A stretch of DNA of 64,000 nt from Spirosoma sp. KCTC 42546 (GTDB lineage: Bacteria; Bacteroidota; Bacteroidia; Cytophagales; Spirosomataceae), in NCBI RefSeq assembly GCF_006965485.1, contig NZ_CP041360.1:682001-746000 (forward strand), given 5' to 3'. The first letter of the stretch is position 1. Every line of letters starts with the position of its first letter. Shown here piece after piece: positions 17,522-25,043 of the stretch. The notes under the pieces are model-generated. The model was given only the letters and a program-made list of their open reading frames with translations, did not search any database and was not told the DNA's origin. The position numbers and the translations under genes are program-made.

Positions 17522-18382
17522 TTAATTACCTCGTTTGGGTGTAAAACCGTATTGTTGTTTGTAGGCTTTAATAAAATGAGATACGCTCTCATAGCCGATT
17601 TCCATACTTACTTCCGATACGTTTTTATCGGTATTTCGGAGCAGGAAATGGGCATGATCGAGCCGTTTTCCACGAATCCAATGGCCCGGTGCCGTATGAA
17701 AATGGGCCTCAAAATCGCGTTTGAACGCCGATAAGCTTCGCCCTGATAGTCTGGCCAACTCACTCATTGATAAGGGTTTGAGTAAATAGGTACTCATCAG
17801 ATAATCGAGGTCTGTTTTTTGACCCTGATAAATGTGCCATAGAATAGCCCGTAGTTGACCCAGCGTATCGAGTTCGAGCAAATGCAGCAGTAATTCCTGA
17901 AACTTAAGGCGTAGTAGTTCGTTCAGAAAGGGCGTTTTGGCCCCAAAATACGGCAGGAGCGAATTGATAAATGTCGTGAAGGTAGGCGATGACGAAAACG
18001 ATAAAATAAGATCAGTAGGAAGTGAAGTTGATGCCGACTGAAATAGGGATAAATGCTGATTGACAAACTCTTTCAGCATTTTCTCATTGACGAAAAATAC
18101 CAGGCTGCGGTAGCTGTTGTCAATTGACTCGTTCATGGAGTAACAGCCCCGCTGGAAGAATAGAATATCGCCTGTACGTACGTGCAACTCCTGTGTGGGT
18201 GAACTGAATTTCTTTTCCCCTTTTAGTACGACAATAACCGCGTGTTCTTCGAAGAATACCTCATTACGTTCAGGATATACGTCGCTTCGATAGGCCACAA
18301 ACTTCATTTCTGAAGCATCGGGGCGCTGAATATTCAGTGATTCAAACTGATTGGCCTGGATGGAGGAGGGAACGCGGAGCAT
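17522..18382 (-). CDS. AraC family transcriptional regulator
   Basis: A 286-residue regulator with an N-terminal cupin-like sensing domain (EEHAVIVVLKGEKKFSS, RTGDILFFQRGCYSMNES) and a C-terminal AraC domain with two helix-turn-helix units (MSELARLSGRSLSAFKRDF and VSEVSMEIGYESVSHFIKAYKQQYGFTPK). It begins one base after the DUF5615 stop and ends 10 bases before the VOC gene, so the run DUF433-DUF5615-AraC-VOC may be one transcript. The ligand is unknown. A short copy of its 3' end lies at 8681-8713. Confidence 0.9.
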   Translation of the reverse strand: MLRVPSSIQANQFESLNIQRPDASEMKFVAYRSDVYPERNEVFFEEHAVIVVLKGEKKFSSPTQELHVRTGDILFFQRGCYSMNESIDNSYRSLVFFVNEKMLKEFVNQHLSLFQSASTSLPTDLILSFSSSPTFTTFINSLLPYFGAKTPFLNELLRLKFQELLLHLLELDTLGQLRAILWHIYQGQKTDLDYLMSTYLLKPLSMSELARLSGRSLSAFKRDFEAHFHTAPGHWIRGKRLDHAHFLLRNTDKNVSEVSMEIGYESVSHFIKAYKQQYGFTPKRGN

Positions 18383-18383
18383 A

Positions 18384-18710
18384 CTATGACAAGCTAACTA
18401 CAGTTGCCCCAGTCGGGAGAGATCTACTGAGCGTTTCGCGCATCTGAGGAAGCAATGGTTCTAAAAACGGCATCGAGTTCCCCCAGGCATTAAGTACCAG
18501 AACGGCTATGGGATACTTAGCAAAATTCTGTTGATGACGTAAGTTTTTATCAAATGTAATAAGGACATTGAAGTTATCGGCCATCATCAGCATTAACAGT
18601 TCACCATTCTTTTTTCCCTGCCAGCCCATATCGCGAACTGTGTATATTTCGTGTTCAGGGAAATGCTGTTTTAAACCTTTAGGTAGATTTTCATCAAGCA
18701 GTAATTTCAT
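18384..18710 (-). CDS. DUF5615 PIN-like toxin
   Basis: A 108-residue protein with the DUF5615 pattern: MKLLLDENLPKGLKQHF at the start with the first acidic pair, VRDMGWQGKKNGELL, and LITFDKNLRHQQNF with the second acidic residue. These proteins resemble PIN ribonucleases and are typically paired with DUF433 proteins as toxin and antitoxin. Its start overlaps the end of the DUF433 gene by 17 bases, the usual gene order for the pair. Confidence 0.85.
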   Translation of the reverse strand: MKLLLDENLPKGLKQHFPEHEIYTVRDMGWQGKKNGELLMLMMADNFNVLITFDKNLRHQQNFAKYPIAVLVLNAWGNSMPFLEPLLPQMRETLSRSLPTGATVVSLS

Positions 18711-18930
18711 AAATCAGTGGTAATAATTTATCTGAACTGAGTGCTTTGCCAGCTAGATCGAGTACGGAAATTGCCTGTTCTCGTGAAACAGAGGGGAACT
18801 CAGTCAAAAAAATATCCAACGAAATGCCACTCTCAAGATGCCAGAACAAAGACTCAACAGGTACTCGTGTTCCAGTGAAAACGGGCGTGCCAAACTGGAT
18901 GTCCGGGTCAATTGTGATTGGGTTTTTCAT
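18694..18930 (-). CDS. DUF433 antitoxin
   Basis: A 78-residue protein with the DUF433 hallmark ITIDPDIQFGTPVFTGTRVPVESLFWHLESG, a small winged helix-turn-helix-like fold. It precedes and overlaps the DUF5615 gene, so the two are read as a type II toxin-antitoxin module. It follows ilvA by about 30 bases on the same strand, so readthrough from ilvA is possible. Confidence 0.87.
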   Translation of the reverse strand: MKNPITIDPDIQFGTPVFTGTRVPVESLFWHLESGISLDIFLTEFPSVSREQAISVLDLAGKALSSDKLLPLIYEITA

Positions 18931-18960
18931 AGTGAGAAAGCCTGTCTGGTTTACACGAAG

Positions 18961-20226
18961 CTACACCAAAAACTGAAATAAATCAGGTTGGTCATTCAGG
19001 TACTCAAACACGATGTTTTGGGCATGCATTCGCTGGATGAGCGGTTCGAAATCGTCGCGACTCTTTAGTTCGATACCTACTACGGCAGGGCCGGTTTCCC
19101 GGTTCGTTTTCTTGGCGTATTCGAACCGGCTGATATCGTCATTGGGGCCAAGCACATTTAAAAAATCGCGGAAGGCACCGGCACGCTGCGGAAACCTGAT
19201 AATGAAATAGTGTTTCAGGCCTTCATACAATAACGAACGCTCTTTGATTTCTTCTGTGCGAGTAATATCATTATTGCCTCCACTGACTAAACAAACAACG
19301 TTCTTGCCTTTTATTTCATCCTTCAGCATGTCGAGCGCGGCAATGGTTAAGGCACCGGCGGGTTCGGCTACGATGGCGTCTTCGTCGTATAGCTTTAGGA
19401 TTGTTGTGCAGACTTTGCCTTCGGGGACTAACAGAACGCGGTCGAGGTTTTTACGACAGATTTCGAACGTCGTATCACCCGGACGTTTTACCGCGGCTCC
19501 ATCAACAAACTTGTCGATCTTATCGAGGGCTACAACGTGGCCTTCGTCGATAGAGACTTTCATGGATGGCGAGCCAAGTGGTTCTACCCCGATTAGTTTG
19601 GTTTTAGGGCTCAGTTGCTTGAACACGGTTGAGACGCCCGACGCTAATCCACCCCCACCGATGGCCATCAACAGGTAGTCGATTTTGCCCGTGGCATCCC
19701 GGAGGATTTCCAGCCCAACGGTTCCCTGACCTTCCATCACCAGCACATCGTCGAAAGGGTGCACAAACGTGCTGTCGTGGGTATTGACATAGTCCATAGC
19801 CGCGTTGTAGGCGTCATCGTACGTATCGCCAATGAGACGCACCTCAACGAACTCCTTGCCAAACATGCGCACCTGTTTCACCTTCTGGTTTGGTGTGGTG
19901 GTTGGCATGAAAATGATACCGGTCACCGCCATCTTGCGGCACGCATACGCCAATCCCTGCGCGTGATTACCGGCGCTGGCACACACAACTCCTTTGGCCA
20001 ATGCTTCGGCAGACAGGCTGGCCATTTTATTATAAGCTCCCCGAATTTTATAGGACCGAACGACCTGCAAATCTTCACGCTTCAGGAAAATGTTGGCACC
20101 GTACCGGTCCGACAGGTTGATGTTTTCCTGCAACGGCGTATGCGCGGCAATACCCTGAAGTCGCTCAGCAGCCAGATAAATATTATCCAGGTCGGGGAGG
20201 GTTAATTTTGCGTCTTTGTCAACCAC
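18961..20226 (-). CDS. ilvA: Threonine ammonia-lyase (biosynthetic)
   Basis: PLP enzyme that deaminates threonine to 2-ketobutyrate for isoleucine. The 421 residues have the PLP lysine in SYKIRGAYNKM, the phosphate loop AIGGGGLASG, and one C-terminal ACT-like regulatory domain (HYFIIRFPQRAGAFRDFLNVLG onward), shorter than the two-domain enterobacterial enzyme. No ATG is available: the frame opens at a GTG (GTG GTT GAC AAA) and the sequence upstream is a palindromic repeat. Last gene of the ilv block, after ilvC. Confidence 0.93.
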   Translation of the reverse strand: MVDKDAKLTLPDLDNIYLAAERLQGIAAHTPLQENINLSDRYGANIFLKREDLQVVRSYKIRGAYNKMASLSAEALAKGVVCASAGNHAQGLAYACRKMAVTGIIFMPTTTPNQKVKQVRMFGKEFVEVRLIGDTYDDAYNAAMDYVNTHDSTFVHPFDDVLVMEGQGTVGLEILRDATGKIDYLLMAIGGGGLASGVSTVFKQLSPKTKLIGVEPLGSPSMKVSIDEGHVVALDKIDKFVDGAAVKRPGDTTFEICRKNLDRVLLVPEGKVCTTILKLYDEDAIVAEPAGALTIAALDMLKDEIKGKNVVCLVSGGNNDITRTEEIKERSLLYEGLKHYFIIRFPQRAGAFRDFLNVLGPNDDISRFEYAKKTNRETGPAVVGIELKSRDDFEPLIQRMHAQNIVFEYLNDQPDLFQFLV

Positions 20227-20232
20227 GTCGAG

Positions 20233-20340
20233 AATGAAAAATGTACAATGAATAATGTAAAATGTAAAATGAGTAAGAAACCAACACCCATTATAACAAA
20301 TTTACGTTATCCATTGTACATTATTCGTTGTACATTAATT
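20233..20340. repeat. Intergenic inverted repeat, family A
   Basis: Arms of AATGTACAATGAATAATGTA type and their complement fill the ilvC-ilvA gap almost completely, ending 7 bases from the ilvA start codon and 5 bases from the ilvC stop codon. Confidence 0.75.
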
Positions 20341-20344
20341 AGGA

Positions 20345-21388
20345 TTAGCTCCGCTCTGGGCGCAGTGACCGAACCGCTTTACCGGCCTGCCACATTTCTG
20401 AGTCACGCAGTTCGGCCAGTTCTACTTCCAGTTTTTCGCGGTAGTCGGGCTGCGAGTTGCGAGTGATGCTGATTTCAGCTTGTTCCTGCGATTTTACCGA
20501 GTTGTATAATTTTTCGAATACAGGCTTAGTGGCATCGTGGAAAGGTTTCCACCAATCCAGCGCACCGCGCTGAGCGGTGGTCGAACAGTTGGCGTACATC
20601 CAATCCATACCGTTTTCGGCAACCAGTGGCATCAGCGATTGGGTTAACTCTTCAACCGTTTCGTTGAATGCTTCAGACGGGCTGTGGCCATTGGCGCGCA
20701 GCACTTCGTATTGAGCAGCAAAAATACCCTGAATGGCACCCATCAGTGTACCCCGTTCGCCGGTTAAGTCAGACGTTACTTCTTTGTAGAAATCGGTTTC
20801 GAACAGGTAGCCCGAACCAACACCGATACCCATAGCGATGGCTTTGGTACGTGCATTGCCTGAAGCATCCTGGTAAATAGCAAACGAGGAGTTCAGCCCT
20901 TTGCCTTCTACGAACAAACGGCGCAGCGATGTACCTGAACCTTTAGGAGCTACCAGGAATACATCGACATCAGCAGGGGGAACAATGCCTGTTTTCTCTT
21001 TATACGTTACGCCAAAGCCGTGCGAGAAATAGAGCGATTTGCCTGGTTTAAGAGCGGCTTTCACCGTTGGCCAGAGTTCAATCTGAGCAGCATCGGAGAG
21101 CAGGAAGCAAATAATGGTACCTTTTTCCAGCGCTTCTTCGATTTCGAACAAGGTTTCGCCGGGAACCCAGCCATCAGCAACCGCTTTGTCGTAGGTTTTA
21201 CCTTTACGTTGTCCGACAATAACGTTGAAACCATTGTCGCGCATGTTCAGCGACTGACCTGGGCCCTGAACACCGTATCCAATCACGGCGATCACTTCAT
21301 TCGCCAGTACTTCACGTGCTTTTTCTAGCGGAAACTCTTCCCGCGTTACCACTTGCTCTTCAACTCCTCCGAAATTAATCGTTGCCAT
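20345..21388 (-). CDS. ilvC: Ketol-acid reductoisomerase
   Basis: Second common step of valine and isoleucine synthesis: alkyl migration and NADPH reduction of acetohydroxy acids. At 347 residues it is the short class I form. The nucleotide-binding glycine motif is IAVIGYGVQGPGQSLNMRD, with GQRKG as cofactor-specificity loop; the metal-binding acidic residues lie in SDLTGERGTLMGAIQG and the C-terminal helical domain contains EELTQSLMPLV. Between ilvN and ilvA, with palindromes on both sides. Confidence 0.95.
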   Translation of the reverse strand: MATINFGGVEEQVVTREEFPLEKAREVLANEVIAVIGYGVQGPGQSLNMRDNGFNVIVGQRKGKTYDKAVADGWVPGETLFEIEEALEKGTIICFLLSDAAQIELWPTVKAALKPGKSLYFSHGFGVTYKEKTGIVPPADVDVFLVAPKGSGTSLRRLFVEGKGLNSSFAIYQDASGNARTKAIAMGIGVGSGYLFETDFYKEVTSDLTGERGTLMGAIQGIFAAQYEVLRANGHSPSEAFNETVEELTQSLMPLVAENGMDWMYANCSTTAQRGALDWWKPFHDATKPVFEKLYNSVKSQEQAEISITRNSQPDYREKLEVELAELRDSEMWQAGKAVRSLRPERS

Positions 21389-21450
21389 GTTTAATTGGTT
21401 TTTGTACTCGTATTTAGGGTTACTAATTGGTTACGCAAATTTGTTTGTTT

Positions 21451-21547
21451 TTGTCATTCCGACGATAGGAGGAATCTTAAAGTATCCTTCTTGTGAATTA
21501 AATTAGCTTTAAGATTTCTCCTATCATCGGACCGGGTGGCCGCAGCT
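21451..21547. repeat. Hairpin repeat, family B, left flank of the GIY-YIG gene
   Basis: The left arm (TTGTCATTCCGACGATAGGA onward) pairs with CTTTAAGATTTCTCCTATCATCGG at 21507-21530. The expected end of the right arm, ATGACAA, does appear, but only after an extra 17 bases, so this copy is interrupted. It shares the AATCTTAA variant with the copy on the other side of the GIY-YIG gene. Confidence 0.8.
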
Positions 21548-21556
21548 ATGACAACA

Positions 21557-21856
21557 CTATCCTTGAATTTCAGTATTCAGCGTTTTCCACTCAGGATTCA
21601 TGGACTCAATTAAAGCTACTTTCTTTTCCCTGCGCCAACCTTTAATTTCTTTCTCGCGATCAATAGCATTACGAACATATTTATGGAACTCCCAGTAAAC
21701 CAGATTATAGCAGTAGTACTGCCCTGCAAATTTCTCTGATTGGCCTCGCGATTCATAATGTTCTTGTAAACGTCTGACTAAATCATTTGTCATACCAGTA
21801 TATAAAACTGTTTTATCTGGATTTGTAATGATATAGACGTAAAAAGCATAACCCAT
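21557..21856 (-). CDS. Small GIY-YIG family nuclease
   Basis: A 99-residue single-domain GIY-YIG protein (COG2827/UPF0213 type). The two signature strands are YVYIITN and LYTGMTN, the catalytic arginine lies in DLVRRLQEHY, and the metal-binding glutamate in DREKEIKGWRREKK. Stand-alone proteins of this kind have no agreed role. The gene is the only occupant of the ilvN-ilvC gap and is bracketed by two family B hairpins, 9 bases from one and about 20 from the other. This suggests the gene and its hairpins form one unit that inserted into the ilv operon. Confidence 0.9.
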   Translation of the reverse strand: MGYAFYVYIITNPDKTVLYTGMTNDLVRRLQEHYESRGQSEKFAGQYYCYNLVYWEFHKYVRNAIDREKEIKGWRREKKVALIESMNPEWKTLNTEIQG

Positions 21857-21877
21857 CAGCGCGAAAGATTGGTTTTT

Positions 21878-21971
21878 GTTTTTGTCATTCCGACGAAGGA
21901 GGAATCTTAATGTATCATTATTCTTAGGTTAGGCCATCTTTAAGATTCCTCTTTCGTCGGAATGACAAAAA
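21878..21971. repeat. Hairpin repeat, family B, right flank of the GIY-YIG gene
   Basis: Arms of about 32 bases (TTTTTGTCATTCCGACGAAG onward, and its complement ending at 21971) pair almost perfectly. The right arm ends directly at the ilvN stop codon. Confidence 0.88.
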
Positions 21972-22505
21972 CTACAGGTAAGATTCCCACTCTGCTTCAG
22001 GCAGATACTCGACCAGACCCTTCTCGGTCTTGCCGACAGCCACGCGCCCGGAGCGAACAAACTCCAGAATCTCGTATTGTTTCAGGTAAGCGAAAAAATC
22101 AAAGATCTCGGTGTCATTCCCCGTCTTTTCAATCACCACGTAGTCCAAGCCCCAGTAAACAACCCAGGCCTTGTACTGCTTGTTGATAGTTTCGACATCC
22201 AGTGACTTCGTGCCGAGAGATGTCGAAATCTTGAATAATGCAATTTCATTATAGACAATCTCGTCGTTGAGATAGCCAAATACCGCCAGCACTTCTACGA
22301 TTTTACGAATCTGCCGAACAAGCTTTTCGACCTCTTCCCGCGATTCGTGTTTAATCACAATCGTAAAACGAGAGATACCTTTCCGTTCTGTTTCTGATAC
22401 GGTCAAGCTCTCGATATTAATGCGTCGTCGCGTGAAAATGATCGTGATGCGGTTCAGCAGCCCGATGGTGTTTTCCGTGAATATGCAAATGGTGTAAGTT
22501 GTCAT
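21972..22505 (-). CDS. ilvN: Acetolactate synthase small (regulatory) subunit
   Basis: The 177-residue regulatory subunit of acetohydroxyacid synthase. An N-terminal ACT domain is seen in YTICIFTENTIGLLNRITIIFTRR and RINIESLTVSETE, and a C-terminal domain follows. The ACT domain normally binds valine for feedback inhibition. It follows ilvB with only a palindrome between them. Confidence 0.93.
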   Translation of the reverse strand: MTTYTICIFTENTIGLLNRITIIFTRRRINIESLTVSETERKGISRFTIVIKHESREEVEKLVRQIRKIVEVLAVFGYLNDEIVYNEIALFKISTSLGTKSLDVETINKQYKAWVVYWGLDYVVIEKTGNDTEIFDFFAYLKQYEILEFVRSGRVAVGKTEKGLVEYLPEAEWESYL

Positions 22506-22513
22506 GTTTCGTG

Positions 22514-22599
22514 GTCATTAATGGTCATTCTGTGTCATTTTATAATCATTTACAGCCAGTGACTATAAAATGACACAGAATGACACATAGGTAAATGAC
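22514..22599. repeat. Intergenic inverted repeat, family C (GGTCATT words)
   Basis: The arms TCATTCTGTGTCATTTTATA (22525-22544) and its complement at 22564-22583 flank a 19-base loop and extend imperfectly. The repeat touches the ilvB stop codon. The words GTCATTAATGGTCATT recur in the hairpin at 49854-49932. Confidence 0.8.
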
Positions 22600-24344
22600 T
22601 ACTTCAGTCTGATTTGCGCTACGCTGGCACCGGCTGGCACCATCGGAAATACGTTCTCTTCTTTCTCAACGATTACCTCGAGCAGGAATGGCCCTTCGTG
22701 GTTTAGCATCGTGTCGAGCGCATCGGATAAGTTATCCCGTTCACTACACGTTTGTCCATCCATACCGAAACCTCTGGCAATGGTGATAAAATCGGGATTT
22801 TGTAATTCCACAAACGAATACCGACGCTCATGGAATAGCTGTTGCCACTGACGAACCATACCCAAAAAGTTGTTATTCAGGATGATTGCCTTAACTGGCT
22901 GTTTGTTCTGAACGATAGTACCGAGTTCCTGTAAGGTCATCTGGAAACAACCGTCGCCAATTATGGCTACTACCTGACGGTCGGGAGCGCCAACCTGCGC
23001 ACCAAAGGCGGCAGGTAAGGCAAAGCCCATTGTTCCCATACCGCCCGATGTGACTAAACTGTTCGGGCGACGGAATTGATAATAGCGCGATGCCATCATC
23101 TGGTGCTGCCCTACATCGGTTACCAGGATGGATTCACCCTTAGTTTTGGTCGAGAGCATGTCAATAACCTCGGCCATTCTAATTTTACCGTTGGTGCTGG
23201 TTAATTCAGGAACCGTAATGGTTTCATTCTCAACGGCATCGTATTTTCGGAACTCGTTGCGCCAAACGGTATGGTCGTTCGGTTTTACGAGTGGAAGTAG
23301 TGCGTTTAATGCTTCTTTCGCATCACCAACTACAGGTGCATCGGCCCGGATGATCTTATCAATTTCCGATGGATCAATCTCGATATGAACAACTTTGGCT
23401 TGCTTGATGTACTTACTGGCATCGCCCGTAACCCGGTCATCGAAGCGCATACCAATGGCAATAATTACGTCGGCATGATCCGTCATCACGTTGGGGCCAT
23501 AGTTGCCGTGCATGCCCAGCCAGCCTACGTAGAGTGGGTGGTTGGTTGGAATGGTAGACTGGCCCAGTAAGGTTGTTGCGACAGGAATACCCGTTTTTTC
23601 GGCAAAGGTTTTGAGCTCGTTTTCGGCTTTGGCAATCTGAACGCCGTGACCAACCAGTATATACGGACGCTTGGCGGAATTGATCAACTTGGCAGCCGCT
23701 TCGACTTGCTCCTGTTTTGGAATCCGACGCGGCCGATAGCTCACCAGACTTTGGCAGCGTTCGTACACGTAGGGCTTCGTCATCAATTCCAGTTGTGCAC
23801 TCTTGGTCATGTCGATTAAGACGGGACCTGGACGACCTGATTGGGCGATGTAGAAGGCTTTGGCCAGTATTTCTGGCACTTCGTTTGCATCCGTGATCTG
23901 GTAATTCCACTTGGTAATTGGCATCGTAACGCCCATTACATCGGCTTCCTGAAACGCATCCGTACCCAATAGTTTTTTGGCAACCTGCCCTACGATGCAA
24001 ACAAGTGGCGTGGAGTCAATCAGTGCATCGGCAATAGAAGTTACCAGATTGGTTGCTCCTGGGCCCGATGTAACCAGACACACGCCAGCCCGGCCCGTTA
24101 CGCGCGCATACCCCTGTGCTGCATGACCAGCACCCTGCTCATGACGCACCAGAATATGATTCAGTTGCTCCTGATAGTCATAAAGGGCATCGTAAACGGG
24201 CATAATGGCTCCACCAGGGTAGCCAAAAATGGTATCTACGCCTTCGGCTAGCAGGCCTTTCATCAGGGCGTGTGAGCCGTTGATGTAAGCAGGGGCTGCT
24301 TGAGTTTCTATAGTTTCCGGGATAACGCTGGCGATTGCTTCCAT
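22599..24344 (-). CDS. ilvB: Acetolactate synthase large (catalytic) subunit
   Basis: Thiamine-diphosphate enzyme of 581 residues that forms acetolactate and acetohydroxybutyrate. The catalytic glutamate lies in VRHEQGAGHAAQGYARVTG, the FAD and central domain in the middle, and the thiamine-binding motif is GDGCFQMTLQELGT followed by NNNFLGMVRQWQ. It is followed by ilvN and preceded by the HepT/MntA pair. Confidence 0.95.
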   Translation of the reverse strand: MEAIASVIPETIETQAAPAYINGSHALMKGLLAEGVDTIFGYPGGAIMPVYDALYDYQEQLNHILVRHEQGAGHAAQGYARVTGRAGVCLVTSGPGATNLVTSIADALIDSTPLVCIVGQVAKKLLGTDAFQEADVMGVTMPITKWNYQITDANEVPEILAKAFYIAQSGRPGPVLIDMTKSAQLELMTKPYVYERCQSLVSYRPRRIPKQEQVEAAAKLINSAKRPYILVGHGVQIAKAENELKTFAEKTGIPVATTLLGQSTIPTNHPLYVGWLGMHGNYGPNVMTDHADVIIAIGMRFDDRVTGDASKYIKQAKVVHIEIDPSEIDKIIRADAPVVGDAKEALNALLPLVKPNDHTVWRNEFRKYDAVENETITVPELTSTNGKIRMAEVIDMLSTKTKGESILVTDVGQHQMMASRYYQFRRPNSLVTSGGMGTMGFALPAAFGAQVGAPDRQVVAIIGDGCFQMTLQELGTIVQNKQPVKAIILNNNFLGMVRQWQQLFHERRYSFVELQNPDFITIARGFGMDGQTCSERDNLSDALDTMLNHEGPFLLEVIVEKEENVFPMVPAGASVAQIRLK

Positions 24345-24386
24345 GACGTGTGGTCGGTTTATGGTCGTATTCAGTTTGTTGTATTT

Positions 24387-24737
24387 CTAAGATCTCTCTT
24401 TTTCAAGAGTTTCAAGAATTGTTTCAATAGAAATCAAAAGTGGCGTTGCATTTTCGGTGATTACTAACCAAACAATCATTAGGTCGACATCAATGTATTG
24501 ATGAATGAGTCGATCTCTCATTCCTGCTATATCTTTCCAGGGTATGTCAGTGAAGCGTTCACGTACTGACATTGATAATCGTTTGGTAGCTTCTCCCGCA
24601 ATTTCCAGCTGTCTGACACAAGCATCCTGAGTTTTTGAATCACTCAGAAATTCGGCCAATGTCATTTCTTCTGCATATTCCAGTAGTTTTCTAAAACTGT
24701 TTGCGATGTGATCCAAATAAGTCAGATCATTTTTCAT
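24387..24737 (-). CDS. HepT-like ribonuclease toxin (DUF86)
   Basis: A 116-residue helical protein with the HEPN catalytic motif R-x4-6-H in RDRLIHQYIDVD and the usual preceding block QLEIAGEATKRLS. In known HepT/MntA modules the HEPN ribonuclease is silenced by AMPylation by MntA. It overlaps the MntA gene by 4 bases (ATGA), a translationally coupled arrangement, and sits inside the ilv operon. Confidence 0.88.
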   Translation of the reverse strand: MKNDLTYLDHIANSFRKLLEYAEEMTLAEFLSDSKTQDACVRQLEIAGEATKRLSMSVRERFTDIPWKDIAGMRDRLIHQYIDVDLMIVWLVITENATPLLISIETILETLEKERS

Positions 24738-25021
24738 GCTGAAATCAGTTTTAGGTCGGCTAAGACGCTCTTTCTCATACGCTCGTTTTTAAGTCCTCCT
24801 TCGGATACTAAATCAACTTTCAAGCTAAGTATCTCTGAGAGCTCTCGCTCCATTCGAACGAATGTTAATAGCGAAACAGGCTTGATAAATTTTATTAAAA
24901 TATCCAAGTCACTACCAGGTCCATTTTCTCCTCGCGCCCATGATCCAAAAATTCCAACCCACTCAAGCTGATACGGCTTTAGGTAATTGAGAATCTGTTG
25001 ATTTTGGGTTGGTGTTGTCAT
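24734..25021 (-). CDS. MntA-like nucleotidyltransferase antitoxin
   Basis: A 95-residue minimal nucleotidyltransferase. The motif GSWARGENGPGSDLDILI gives the G-S and D-x-D catalytic residues, and KVDLVSEGG supplies the third acidic residue. Its gene lies just before hepT, so the pair is a HepT/MntA toxin-antitoxin module. It starts about 20 bases after ilvD, so it may be expressed from the ilvD promoter. Confidence 0.88.
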   Translation of the reverse strand: MTTPTQNQQILNYLKPYQLEWVGIFGSWARGENGPGSDLDILIKFIKPVSLLTFVRMERELSEILSLKVDLVSEGGLKNERMRKSVLADLKLISA

Positions 25022-25043
25022 ACTCTCAACTTATTGCTTATCT

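Noticed and set aside
23437..24000. 187-residue minus-strand ORF inside ilvB
   Set aside because: It is an out-of-frame shadow with arginine-rich random composition inside a clear ilvB gene.
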